Assembly (NCBI RefSeq): GCF_000006565.2
Contig: NC_031471.1
Span: 1 to 64,000 of the forward strand
DNA: 64,000 nucleotides
Source of the DNA: Toxoplasma gondii ME49
Lineage: Eukaryota > Apicomplexa > Conoidasida > Eucoccidiorida > Sarcocystidae
Direction of reading: 5' to 3'
Shown here: positions 36,601 to 47,775 of the stretch, piece after piece
Position numbering within the stretch: position 1 is the stretch's first letter
Layout of the letters: every line of letters begins with the position of its first letter
Notes under the pieces: model-generated
Told to the model about the DNA's origin: nothing
What the model saw: only the letters and a program-made list of their open reading frames with translations
Database searches by the model: none
Translations under genes and position numbers: made by a program

Positions 36601-36844
36601 TCGCGGCGGATATGAGTGAACGGCAGTATGCAACTCATCCTTGTTCACGCCTACCGGCCGTCTTTGCTCATGCTAGTGCCTGGGGCCGATCCCCGTGCAC
36701 AAACGCGCCAAAGCGCCTCATCCTGCATATACAATCTTCGAGTGTCAGTACTCTGCAAACGTTCTCACCGCCAGCCCCAACTCCGATGCCAACTCGCCAC
36801 GGTCTCGGTGTCTCCGACCTCTTACACTGTCACGCAACAGAAAC

Positions 36845-39225
36845 GCTACGAATCACAAGCACAGTCAACGTGCAGAACCGAGTCTCGAGCCGACACACGA
36901 TTCCCTTGGACGTCAAGAACCATGTCGTGCTTTCGCAGCAGAAAATTGCCGCGAAGCACACTGCTGGCCTCAAGACGAGCGATCGTCTTTCCCAGACCTG
37001 ATCCAGTACCTTTGCCAGGACACATACGACTACTCCTGTACGAATCCTTCCCATATCAGACGCAGTACTGAGAGGTCACGAGAGCTTGAACCTGCCTGCA
37101 TGTTGTGGTGCAACGCAAAGCAAAGCGAACAGCTCGTGGCACCCCTGTTCGGGAACGGCTCTTCCCGTACGGCCGACAACCCATCGAACGTATGACGCGC
37201 CGAAAGGTGGAACGAGAATCTACACAGAGACAGAAATCACCCACCAATTCATACTAGGATATAGGGACCAGTCTGCGTCGTCTGGGCTGCGACAGTGGGG
37301 GGGGGGTTGTTCGGTTCGTCGTGCTATACGACACGACGTAGCAAGGCACTTCATACCACTTCTCACGACTCGTACGAAAGGCATGTGTCACCATGTGAGG
37401 GCGCCCTCGACGTCGCCGACCGGAGGCAAAGAACTCAACGCCNNNNNNNNNNNNNNNNNNNNNNNNNNNNNNNNNNNNNNNNNNNNNNNNNNNNNNNNNN
37501 NNNNNNNNNNNNNNNNNNNNNNNNNNNNNNNNNNNNNNNNNNNNNNNNNNNNNNNNNNNNNNNNNNNNNNNNNNNNNNNNNNNNNNNNNNNNNNNNNNNN
37601 NNNNNNNNNNNNNNNNNNNNNNNNNNNNNNNNNNNNNNNNNNNNNNNNNNNNNNNNNNNNNNNNNNNNNNNNNNNNNNNNNNNNNNNNNNNNNNNNNNNN
37701 NNNNNNNNNNNNNNNNNNNNNNNNNNNNNNNNNNNNNNNNNNNNNNNNNNNNNNNNNNNNNNNNNNNNNNNNNNNNNNNNNNNNNNNNNNNNNNNNNNNN
37801 NNNNNNNNNNNNNNNNNNNNNNNNNNNNNNNNNNNNNNNNNNNNNNNNNNNNNNNNNNNNNNNNNNNNNNNNNNNNNNNNNNNNNNNNNNNNNNNNNNNN
37901 NNNNNNNNNNNNNNNNNNNNNNNNNNNNNNNNNNNNNNNNNNNNNNNNNNNNNNNNNNNNNNNNNNNNNNNNNNNNNNNNNNNNNNNNNNNNNNNNNNNN
38001 NNNNNNNNNNNNNNNNNNNNNNNNNNNNNNNNNNNNNNNNNNNNNNNNNNNNNNNNNNNNNNNNNNNNNNNNNNNNNNNNNNNNNNNNNNNNNNNNNNNN
38101 NNNNNNNNNNNNNNNNNNNNNNNNNNNNNNNNNNNNNNNNNNNNNNNNNNNNNNNNNNNNNNNNNNNNNNNNNNNNNNNNNNNNNNNNNNNNNNNNNNNN
38201 NNNNNNNNNNNNNNNNNNNNNNNNNNNNNNNNNNNNNNNNNNNNNNNNNNNNNNNNNNNNNNNNNNNNNNNNNNNNNNNNNNNNNNNNNNNNTGTTATGA
38301 TACCATGCACCATCCGATCGGGTGCGAAACCAGTCAGACCGTCATGAAATCCAGGTGCTGCGTCGCTCTTCCCTAAGCTATTCCCATCCGATGCGCATTC
38401 ATGGGTGCTCCTCGAGACCCACCATCAACGAACGCACCATCGGCTCGACACGCACAACTCAGTTCCACGCCCCTGACGCTCGCTTCGTGATAAACGCGTG
38501 TGTCTCGCAACGCCGCCTGCGTGAATGTGCGCAGTCCCGATGGACCACAGGACACTACTCTACCCCTCACACTCGGTGCCACTGTTCCCCTACGACCCCC
38601 CTCGCGCCGGCCCGCTGCGCAGATAATCCCACGAACAGTCGCCCTCCCTACAAAGAGAAGCAGACTGCACCCGCCACCGTCGGCTACCATGCTTCAGGTT
38701 TCCTGTCCGGGGCGTCGGGGCCTGAGAAAGCCGCTCGTGAAGCTCTCGCGGTCCTAAACATGCACGGGCCCAACCGACATCAGTATCACAGCGACCTGCG
38801 TAAGATGTTTTATGGACGCCACGCATCGCACCACTTTTCGTATCACGACAGAGGTAGAATGCCAGCAACTACGAGGAGGCTGGTGGCCTGCTAGGTGGCG
38901 GCGGCAAATTACGATGCCGCACGAGATGTGTGCGCAGCAATGTGGGTAGGACCACAAACCATAGTGCTAAGCCGTTCGTCGCGCCGCAGGCGACCTTTAC
39001 AAATGATACACCATACGGAAGAGGCCACCCGAAAACACCAAGCAAAAAGCGCGCGCCTGCACACCTGTGCGTCTGTCTCAGACAGAGACCCAAGGCACCC
39101 GTATTAGTCTATCGACGTGCTTCGAGCTGCCGCAACACGTTCCTCATCCACACGAACGCTGCAGTCAGACGGAAGTCAAATGCATGAGTGTAAGGTGGCA
39201 TACCACGACGGACAAGAAGTAGGTA
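36845..39225. repeat. Nearly perfect direct duplication, copy A
   Basis: Begins 'gctacgaatcacaagc' and matches 42813 onward with an offset of 5968, including an identical run of ten G (37297-37306). After the gap the match resumes with an offset of 5925 and ends about 39225, where the copies diverge after 'accacgacggacaa'. Apart from a one-base indel (38467 region, 'ttccacgccc' versus 'ttcccacgccc') and a couple of substitutions near 39140-39177 the copies agree. Unlike most repeats here, this is recent. Confidence 0.93.
37443..38292. other. Assembly gap (850 N) in duplication copy A
   Basis: Copy B continues about 124 bases past the point where this gap starts (43410-43533), and copy A has about 66 bases (38293-38358) that copy B lacks, so each copy partly informs the other. 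Confidence 0.9.
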
Positions 39226-39429
39226 GCCAGCACGTGACACCAGCGTGGTCGAGATGTTTCTACACTCGCTAACACAACGAGATCAGAAAGCACCAAAAAA
39301 AAAGTATATCTGAGACAGAGAAGATTACTGGCGATCTCGGGAACAGTTGCCTTGACCACTCTGGTACGATGGTTGTGCGAAGTCCAGGCCCTTGTCGTCT
39401 CGCTATGGGAACACACGTGGATAGATATT
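39226..39429. other. Spacer with a short A-rich run, no gene
   Basis: Contains aaaaaaaaa near 39294-39303 and joins duplication copy A to the next family remnant. Nothing coding is recognised. The minus-strand frame here continues out of register from the 39.43-39.66 kb segment. Confidence 0.4.
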
Positions 39430-39660
39430 TCATAGTTGTCCTCTTGAGTCGGTCGGGTGGTAGATGGCATCAAATGTAGTCGTGTCGGAGTCGTGTGCCA
39501 GGAACGAAATGTAAATCACGACTCGACGTCCCTGCGGAGACCCATCTACTAGACGTAGCCGGTTCACTGGACACTGAACAGAGCTTGCGTACGCGCGTGA
39601 GCTGGCGAAATCCGTGATCGGTTTTGGAGCACACATGGTCTGCAGCCGGTGTTGAAGCAT
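39430..39660 (-). pseudogene. Family remnant with LVDG-QGRRV motif, 39.5-kb copy
   Basis: A 76-codon minus-strand frame. Residues about 15-31 read ITDFASSRAYASSV, followed by LRLVDGSPQGRRVVIYISFL and AHDSDTTTF. The LVDG-QGRRV part matches LVDGETQGRRVSIPLSCL in the 40.15-40.35 kb frame at the same distance from the frame end, and LVDAGEQARVSILFTVF at 14.6 kb. DNA identity is moderate while the peptide pattern is kept, which points to former coding. The frame ends soon after and an overlapping frame continues downstream, so a frameshift or intron is likely. Function unknown. Confidence 0.5.
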
Positions 39661-40144
39661 CTTGTCAGGATGCAGGCTTGCGCTTCTGCACGTTTCCGCG
39701 CTTATTCAACACATGTCGAAAAACCGCAGACTCGTTTTTATGAAGAGGCTCGGAGTTGACGTGCTACTCCACTTGTCCATGGGGCCACGCACAGTGCTCC
39801 ACCGCTAGTCTAAAGCTCTAACATACCTTTTCCCTACAACTGTGCGGAACGTAACAAACCGTCAAGCCCCTCACTAGAAGGATTGCCTTGGCGTAACGCT
39901 GTAGAACACGACGGGCTCCAAGCTGCAGGTGGCACCTCAGCTCACGGTGGAGCCCCCAGGGTTTACACCGAACGGATAACGCACCATAAAGTACAACGAA
40001 GCTCGAGAGAGAGGTGGTTACACATGGCAAACCGCTATATACTCCTGTGGACTACTGTGGTTCGATGGCTCGGCGAGAACAAGGCGCCTCTCATCACGGC
40101 ATATGAAAAACCGTGCAGAGATACTGCACACTGACGTTCTCGAC

Positions 40145-40354
40145 TCATAACGCTGGCACACGCTGGTACGAGAAGTGGCCGTCGTCATCCATGACCAGAC
40201 ACGAAAGGGGAATCGAGACACGACGTCCCTGTGTTTCTCCATCCACTAAATTATGATTCTTCGGGAAGCCACTCATGCCATGCGCATACTTTGGGATCCT
40301 GAAGAAATTCGTGGTGAGTCTTGACGCACTCAGGAGCATCAACACCTTGTTCAA
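40145..40354 (-). pseudogene. Family remnant with LVDG-QGRRV motif, 40.2-kb copy
   Basis: A 69-codon minus-strand frame containing FFRIPKYAHGMSGFPKN, then NLVDGETQGRRVSIPLSCL and VMDDDGHF. It is collinear with the 39.43-39.66 kb copy over both motifs, and the first motif also matches FRLQKYARGMLGF at 45.5 kb. A similar but more decayed segment sits about 0.3 kb upstream (near 40.58 kb, LIRAQTIDVGYQES). The region reads as an eroded tandem of the same element. No domain recognised. Confidence 0.5.
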
Positions 40355-41639
40355 AGATCTCGGCTCCAGACACGCCGGTCGCTCTTCCGCCTGCCCTCAG
40401 AACCCATCGAACTCCAATCACTGTCAACCCCCCAATCGCTATAGCCGTTTCATGTGAAAACAAGTCACAGTCCGCAACGCAATCACTTGCCTCTCGACTG
40501 GAAGGAACCGCTCCTCCACAGTTTCTCAAGGCTCCCAACCAAACGACCCACGCCTGATGCCCAGAGCTGATTCTTGATAGCCTACGTCTATAGTCTGAGC
40601 GCGAATCAAAGACAGACGGGCAGCACAGGCCACGCTGAGAAAGCAGCCAACTGGATCTCAACCGTCGAGAAACTAGCCATTTATTGCTTGCGGCGTAGTG
40701 CCGCCTCCTGCAAAGAGCTATTGCACCTCAAAGTGAATTCACGTGAGCTTCGTAGGACTTGTGACATCAGCGAAGGCGTCATCGAGTGGCCATACATCAG
40801 CCCATCCATAATCTCTGTTGTTCGTATCGATAATTCCGTGCCCTGGCACAGAGTTAGGAAGTGAAGTGTGGATGCGTTGTTTGGCGCGACTCGGCATGTG
40901 CATACGGTGCATTCCGCGACCGCGCAGCTCTCCTGCAAGAAAAATCAGCAAGCCACTGTTCCTTGCCCCGACAGCCGCAAAGTGATCTGCCGAGCACGGG
41001 GCCATCCACCGCTTTTGTTGTCTTATATGGGAGACGCAACTGATTCACCTTCTCCCTCACGAACCACACGCTGTTCGAAATTCCAAAAAGCGTCCACCCT
41101 ACGTCTACCAGCAGATGCAACGCCGTGATCGACGACATGCGTCGACAGCGCAAAAGCATCCTATCAGCCTGTCACGATCAATTGAGTTTTTCAAGGAAAC
41201 GGCAGGTGCCTGAAGGCCTGACCTGCACTGGTGCCCAAACTCACACGCAGTCTCGACAAACATATCACGTGTACCGCCTCGGCAGGCGAGAGATTAGTCT
41301 GACATCATATCATCTGTACCAACCTAGAAATATTTCGAAGACGCCCCGGTATTCGTCGATACCAAAGGTCGACTTTAAATCGCTGTCGAGCTCTGATGTC
41401 ACACACAACGCCGCCGCGTCTTTGATTCAGCGGGCGGACAAACGTCCCCATCCCATGAAGGTAGAAAATAAGGGAGGTCAAGCAGAGAGAACATCGACAG
41501 CGAACTGACATAGTTTCGCAAATCACAGTGAAACCACAGTGCTTCGACAAGTCAGCGACGTTGAACCGTGTCAACACAATTTATCCTAGTACTGTAGAGT
41601 CGGACGGGTATTAGGCTCCACCACGCGTAGTTGCAGTCA
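40355..41639. other. Diverged repeat territory, no intact gene
   Basis: Short frames on both strands, including a 136-codon minus-strand frame (40251-40661) that overlaps the previous remnant in another register and a 127-codon plus-strand frame (41125-41508). Neither has a domain nor a match to other copies in the window. The segment at 39.95-40.02 kb just left of here matches 48.97-49.03 kb (shared 'gtacaa(c/t)gaag.tcgaga.agag'). Confidence 0.4.
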
Positions 41640-41790
41640 ACATCACCAGGCAAACACGAAACTCAGACTGTGGTCTGACACCTTCGCGGGCTCTCTTTCG
41701 GCCATCTGAATCCCTTGACCGGATGTTGTGGCATAAGGCCGTACTCTCCAGATCTGAAAAAAATCCCAGGGTCGCCATTAGGGCTTACAT
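41640..41790 (-). pseudogene. Family remnant, 41.7-kb copy
   Basis: The minus strand reads FFQIWRVRPYATTSGQG and runs to a stop after LSFVFAW. It aligns with the 36.5-kb copy (ILIQSMKVRTCATTVGED) over about 35 residues, including the stop position. The plus-strand DNA carries 'caggcaaacacgaaact', the counterpart of the 'caggcacgaaa' mark of other copies. No long frame; judged dead. Confidence 0.45.
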
Positions 41791-42812
41791 CCGGTAAACG
41801 GTGCCTACACAACACAGCCTTTTCTTAAGACCTTCCACACGCCCTCGCGCACGCTTTTGCCCCCAACCTACCTTTGCTGACGCTAGAGCCTGCCTCCGAC
41901 GTCCGCGCACAAATGCGTCCAAGCGACTCCACCTGCACATACAATCCTCCAATGTCAGTACGCTGTCAACGACCCGACCATTACAACCAATCCGATGCCG
42001 ACGCACCGCGGTCCGCGACGAAATCACATACCACCCCACTCTTGTACATGTTTCCAACCCTCCCCAACACGCCGCATGTCCCCACAGTCGACACCAAAGT
42101 CCTGATAACCTACCGGCTCTCTCTGAACACGAGGTAAAGACAGAGGTGCAGCGCGAACAAAGCCGTAAACGCATTCACCTACGACTGACCCAGTGGGCAA
42201 ACACTCGCCACCTCCTCGCCCCGGATTCCGGCCACCCCTTCCCAAGGCTACTGCAACGCAGTGCACCCTCACCTGTGCTCCGAAGTACCTGCCGTTGATG
42301 AACACTCCATCGCGTGGACAAAGTCACCCAAACGACACTTCTGCCGCTTCCCCTGGAAGCCATGCTTCTCCGACACATCATTTGAAATGTGTGGTCCACC
42401 AGACAATTTGACCCGCAAAACCATCTGCAACTCTCGCTAACTCCGCATTACTTCCCTGCGACTTCACATACTCCCAATGCGAGTCTACTTTCACAAAGCA
42501 TCGAGCAACCGCCCTTTCGCCACAAGAGTAACGATTTGCTGCTGCCGTTATCCGGAGTCTCCAATTACTCATGCTCTCACGCAACAGAAACGCTATTTCC
42601 TGTACCCCTTACAGCGCACATGGGGCCTAATCCCCTTACGCCACAAATGGGGCGTAATCAAAAACGTCCAGCATGCCTCCAACACGCGCTTACTCCCTGC
42701 GATGTGAGTACACAACACGCCAAATGTGCCGAATGTAAAAGAGCATGCGATTGCCCCAGTTGCTCTCCAATGTGCTTCTGGTGAAAACCGGAGCAGCGCG
42801 ACTCGCTTGAGT
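41791..42812. other. Diverged repeat territory, no gene recognised
   Basis: A 165-codon plus-strand frame (41801-42298) and a 129-codon minus-strand frame (41785-42174) overlap each other. Both are low in regular protein features and neither has a partner elsewhere in the window. Around 42590-42660 there is a short internal doublet ('acatggggcctaatccccttacgcc' region followed by 'aaatggggcgtaatc'). I see no gene. Confidence 0.4.
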
Positions 42813-43454
42813 GCTACGAATCACAAGCACAGTCAACGTGCAGAACCGAGTCTCGAGCCGACACACGATTCCCTTGGACGTCAAGAACCATGTCGTGCTT
42901 TCGCAGCAGAAAATTGCCGCGAAGCACACTGCTGGCCTCAAGACGAGCGATCGTCTTTCCCAGACCTGATCCAGTACCTTTGCCAGGACACATACGACTA
43001 CTCCTGTACGAATCCTTCCCATATCAGACGCAGTACTGAGAGGTCACGAGAGCTTGAACCTGCCTGCATGTTGTGGTGCAACGCAAAGCAAAGCGAACAG
43101 CTCGTGGCACCCCTGTTCGGGAACGGCTCTTCCCGTACGGCCGACAACCCATCGAACGTATGACGCGCCGAAAGGTGGAACGAGAATCTACACAGAGACA
43201 GAAATCACCCACCAATTCATACTAGGATATAGGGACCAGTCTGCGTCGTCTGGGCTGCGACAGTGGGGGGGGGGTTGTTCGGTTCGTCGTGCTATACGAC
43301 ACGACGTAGCAAGGCACTTCATACCACTTCTCACGACTCGTACGAAAGGCATGTGTCACCATGTGAGGGCGCCCTCGACGTCGCCGACCGGAGGCAAAGA
43401 ACTCAACGCCAGATTCGTCACATGACACCGACTATCTCTCCCGCCCGCTGATTC

Positions 43455-43521
43455 GAAACGTTCTACCATACCGCGCATGTCACAAGCGTACTCGAATTAG
43501 CTGACGAAAGCCGTGATGCGC
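43455..43521 (-). pseudogene. GFRQ family remnant with stop codon
   Basis: The minus strand reads HGFRQLIRVRL, then a stop, then HARY. This aligns residue by residue with HGFRQLAAVRTLHAS (53.66 kb) and GFRQLLGVRYRYARV (57.96 kb). The in-frame TGA at the position of Thr or Tyr shows that this copy is not translated in this form. Confidence 0.55.
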
Positions 43522-43533
43522 CTCAACGTAGAC

Positions 43534-44272
43534 NNNNNNNNNNNNNNNNNNNNNNNNNNNNNNNNNNNNNNNNNNNNNNNNNNNNNNNNNNNNNNNNNNN
43601 NNNNNNNNNNNNNNNNNNNNNNNNNNNNNNNNNNNNNNNNNNNNNNNNNNNNNNNNNNNNNNNNNNNNNNNNNNNNNNNNNNNNNNNNNNNNNNNNNNNN
43701 NNNNNNNNNNNNNNNNNNNNNNNNNNNNNNNNNNNNNNNNNNNNNNNNNNNNNNNNNNNNNNNNNNNNNNNNNNNNNNNNNNNNNNNNNNNNNNNNNNNN
43801 NNNNNNNNNNNNNNNNNNNNNNNNNNNNNNNNNNNNNNNNNNNNNNNNNNNNNNNNNNNNNNNNNNNNNNNNNNNNNNNNNNNNNNNNNNNNNNNNNNNN
43901 NNNNNNNNNNNNNNNNNNNNNNNNNNNNNNNNNNNNNNNNNNNNNNNNNNNNNNNNNNNNNNNNNNNNNNNNNNNNNNNNNNNNNNNNNNNNNNNNNNNN
44001 NNNNNNNNNNNNNNNNNNNNNNNNNNNNNNNNNNNNNNNNNNNNNNNNNNNNNNNNNNNNNNNNNNNNNNNNNNNNNNNNNNNNNNNNNNNNNNNNNNNN
44101 NNNNNNNNNNNNNNNNNNNNNNNNNNNNNNNNNNNNNNNNNNNNNNNNNNNNNNNNNNNNNNNNNNNNNNNNNNNNNNNNNNNNNNNNNNNNNNNNNNNN
44201 NNNNNNNNNNNNNNNNNNNNNNNNNNNNNNNNNNNNNNNNNNNNNNNNNNNNNNNNNNNNNNNNNNNNNNNN
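43534..44272. other. Assembly gap (739 N) in duplication copy B
   Basis: Flanked by sequence nearly identical to the flanks of the 850-N gap in copy A. The two gap lengths differ by 111 while the flank offsets differ by 43, so at least one estimate is wrong or the copies differ by an indel. Confidence 0.9.
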
Positions 44273-45339
44273 ATCCAGGTGCTGCGTCGCTCTTCCCTAA
44301 GCTATTCCCATCCGATGCGCATTCATGGGTGCTCCTCGAGACCCACCATCAACGAACGCACCATCGGCTCGACACGCACAACTCAGTTCCCACGCCCCTG
44401 ACGCTCGCTTCGTGATAAACGCGTGTGTCTCGCAACGCCGCCTGCGTGAATGTGCGCAGTCCCGATGGACCACAGGACACTACTCTACCCCTCACACTCG
44501 GTGCCACTGTTCCCCTACGACCCCCCTCGCGCCGGCCCGCTGCGCAGATAATCCCACGAACAGTCGCCCTCCCTACAAAGAGAAGCAGACTGCACCCGCC
44601 ACCGTCGGCTACCATGCTTCAGGTTTCCTGTCCGGGGCGTCGGGGCCTGAGAAAGCCGCTCGTGAAGCTCTCGCGGTCCTAAACATGCACGGGCCCAACC
44701 GACATCAGTATCACAGCGACCTGCGTAAGATGTTTTATGGACGCCACGCATCGCACCACTTTTCGTATCACGACAGAGGTAGAATGCCAGCAACTACGAG
44801 GAGGCTGGTGGCCTGCTAGGTGGCGGCGGCAAATTACGATGCCGCACGAGATGTGTGCGCAGCAATGTGGGTAGGACCACAAACCATAGTGCTAAGCCGT
44901 TCGTCGCGCCGCAGGCGACCTTTACAAATGATACACCATACGGAAGAGGCCACCCGAAAACACCAAGCAAAAAGCGCGCGCCTGCACACCTGTGCGTCTG
45001 TCTCAGACAGAGACCCAAGGCACCCGTATTAGTCTATCGACGTGCTTCGAGCTGCCGCAACACGTTCCTCATCCACACGAATGCTGCAGTCAGACGGAAG
45101 CCAAATGCATGAGTGTAAGGTGGCATACCACGACGGACAATAAGCAGGTAGCCCGTGGCGCCCCGGCGCAGAAGCGATGCAACATCGCGACCCGAACGCA
45201 CGAGTAGAGGCGAAAGCCACCACCACAAGGGACGCCGGGATATCCACAAGCTGAGGAGAGATGAGGGTAAACATCAAACATAGATGATGCTATGGTGTCC
45301 ATTGGGTCACGTTGATTCTTCGAGCACGAGGTGCCTGTC

Positions 45340-45563
45340 ATCGTACTATACCAACACGGACGCCGAGACCCTTCAGATGAGTTGTCAATTCGGGCGGGTG
45401 CTGGGTGGAGGCACGAATAACTGCCAGGGCCTTCCGCGACCAGACACGAGCGGATGCTGTCCAGTAAAAGCGTGAATAGGAACGACCTATCAGAAGCACC
45501 TCCATAAATCCGAGCATGCCACGTGCGTACTTTTGGAGCCTGAAAACGATAGACATTGGACAC
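45340..45563 (-). pseudogene. Family remnant, 45.5-kb copy
   Basis: The minus strand frame begins NVYRFQAPKVRTWHARIYGG and continues ASDRSFLFTLLL. It matches GFRQVLKVRSIYARVTDIG (49.30 kb) around the shared pattern F-Q-x-x-KVR-x-x-x-AR, and VCRFNTTCKT plus SDRNVFMSF at 51.4 kb. A second frame over the same DNA reads FRLQKYARGMLGF, the register used by the 40.29-kb copy, so a frameshift separates the lineages. The stretch 45.29-45.45 kb recurs nearly unchanged at 47.56-47.72 kb. Confidence 0.5.
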
Positions 45564-47014
45564 TCAACGCACTAGAGCTGAATTTGAAGGACTGCTCCGC
45601 AACCACGCGCGCTCCCCATATGTCGGCTTTCCCTACACTGCAGATTGAAAACAATAACAACACACCGAACCCGTCAGACGCTTCCAACGTGTGTGAAACA
45701 GAAGTGACATTCGCAACCGGTTCTATTGATTCACATGCTGAGAGCCTCCTCAATGCATTCCCCTTGAGAACGGCGCGACATCCCAACAGTACAAATACCG
45801 TGTGTCGGTGAACTTGCGTTACAAAGCGGACACTGTGCACCACTACGGCCCGATGGTTCTGTGAGAACAAGGTTCCTTTCATTGCGACCTAGGACCAGTC
45901 GTGCCAAAACACGACGCGCCGCTGATTCCAACTTGAATGAAGGAGACGAGTCTCCATGTGTACCAGCAGTCAGCGTCCGCGATCAGGCACGAAATGCAGC
46001 CTAGCACTTGATGTCGCATGGTTCACCCAGCCAACAGTTTACAGAAACCCACAATACAGCATGACACATGTATGATGATGAGGGACAAAATCCGGGACCA
46101 GATTGGGAGCAGACAGGGGATGGAGGCAGTGCTGATGCAGCTGGTCGGCAGACGTGCCCACCAGACATTCTCATGCACCTGACAGGTATCCACCAAGCTT
46201 CGCATCCCCATACTGTCACAGCGAGAGCCTCTACAGCATCCGACAATGAAAACACGTCACGGGCTGCACCGCAGTAACTTGCCTTCCGACTTGAGGGTCG
46301 CAATAGCATACAGTTTCCCAAGGCGTTCACACAGTTTCGCACAAGTCAACGTAGGGAGTTGTGTCCGGGCTGAAAGGCATATTCCTGGAACCTTACTAAC
46401 ACCTTCTGAACGCGTTTAAAGACATAAGGGCGGCAGGAGCGACACTGTGACAGTGCACAGTACGGTCTGAACCAGGGGTCACCTGCCGCGCCTTGCTGGG
46501 ATTGGTGTGACGCCTGGCTTCTTCCCAGGCTAGTGCGTCCAACGCGACTTCAACCGCGGTCCGCACGGTCTGCCACCATTGCAGACTCCATCCGCATGGT
46601 ACACACAACACCTGTCCATGCATCTGTGCCCCCGTCCAAGCCTCCGGCGTGGCTCGCGTCATCTTCAGTGAGTGAATACGCCGAATCGCAATGAACTACG
46701 TGACCGCATTCAACCCCAAACTCAACCCCTCATCACCTCTTCCTGCTGTCCCTCGATAATGCACGAGCGCAGCGCCGCCGCACAGACAATTTCAGGCACT
46801 ACGGCCTCTTTCTACCGCGACCAACAGACAGCCGCTGTCGTCCTCCGGCGGCACCCTCCACCCGTCCTGCCCGTCCGGAGGCAGGGTCATGGGAGCACCG
46901 AGCAGTCCCTCATGAGTCTCTCTCTGTCGAGCAGATGTGCATGATCATCCGACTTTAGATTTACAATGAATTGCAGAATGCGTCAATACGCGGCACGATG
47001 TGATACACATCATG
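45564..47014. other. Diverged repeat territory, no gene recognised
   Basis: Contains another 'gatcaggcacgaaa' mark at 45980 and frames of up to 130 codons on the minus strand (45490-45882) and 113 codons (46001-46342) with no domain. No RNA gene seen. Confidence 0.4.
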
Positions 47015-47775
47015 TCACAGACGGGATGTGACCATCCACGGGCCCGCAAGTGACCCGATGAAGGGCAACCACGAAATGTTGGAATACTCCAACAGTGTAG
47101 GTGCAACTGTGTCGGTTGGGAAACGGCGACTAAGGCTACCCCCTTCTTGTGACAGCTGATGGCGAACCAACCGCCGCGCCGCAGACGACCCTGACAACAA
47201 ATGTACCCTCAAGACACCCCAAAACGCCGGGTGAAAAGCACCCGGATGCACATGTGTGACGTTGTCTAAGACAAAGGCCCAAGGCACCCGTATTAGTCTA
47301 TCGACATGCTTCGAACTGTCGCAACACGTTCCCTATCCATGGGACTCCCTTATCCATGAGCCATACAACAAAACAGACGTTTGCGCTCACGTTGACAGCG
47401 ATCGCGGACGTCCCCGGAGCACTTGACCTATCAGATGCAAACGCGATGCAACATCGAGACCCGAACGCATGAGTAGACGCAACATGCACCACCACAAGGG
47501 AAATCGGGAAATCCACCAGCTGAGGAGAGATGAGGGTAAACATCAAACATAGATGATGTTATGGTGTCCATTGGGTCACGTTGATTCTTCGAGCACGAGG
47601 TGCCTGTCATCGTACTATACCAACACGGACGCCGAGACCCTTCAGATGAGTTGTCAATTCGGACGGGTGCTGGGTGGAGGCACGAATAACTGCCAGGGCC
47701 TTCCGCGACCAGACACGAGGGGATGCTGTCCAGTTTAAACGCGAATAGGAACCAGCCACCAGCCCCATGCCACGA
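47015..47775. repeat. Diverged third copy of the 39.0/45.1-kb segment
   Basis: 47150-47340 is a diverged relative of 38960-39150 and 44890-45080 (shared 'gcccaaggcacccgtattagtctatcgac' region at 47280), and 47430-47760 is close to 45165-45490 ('gatgaggg taaacatcaaacatagatgatg' region; 'accagacacgag.ggatgctgtcca'). In between it has about 90 bases absent from the others. It ends abruptly at about 47775, where satellite-like DNA begins. Confidence 0.8.

Larger units (their letters stand above)
42813..45150. repeat. Nearly perfect direct duplication, copy B
   Basis: Partner of 36845-39225. It retains 43410-43533, which copy A has lost in its gap, and loses a stretch that copy A retains. The identical ten-G run at 43265-43274 and agreement over more than 1.4 kb of visible sequence make this duplication far younger than the dispersed repeats around it. 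Confidence 0.93.

Noticed and set aside
4870..39650. Shared 13-mer 'tgcagccggtgtt' at about 4.87 and 39.64 kb
   Set aside because: Exact 13-mers are expected by chance between positions of a 64-kb window, and flanking bases do not align.
41000..41045. Possible inverted copy: plus strand AFVVLYGRRN near 41.02 kb versus minus strand SFVVLYGALS near 40.0 kb
   Set aside because: About 20 of 31 bases match over one short segment with no collinear extension; within chance for this search.
37086..44415. Apparent frames of 200-400 codons at 37086-38347 and 43513-44415 (and at 25787-26504 and 27351-28114)
   Set aside because: Most of their length is N; the readable parts do not form a continuous protein.
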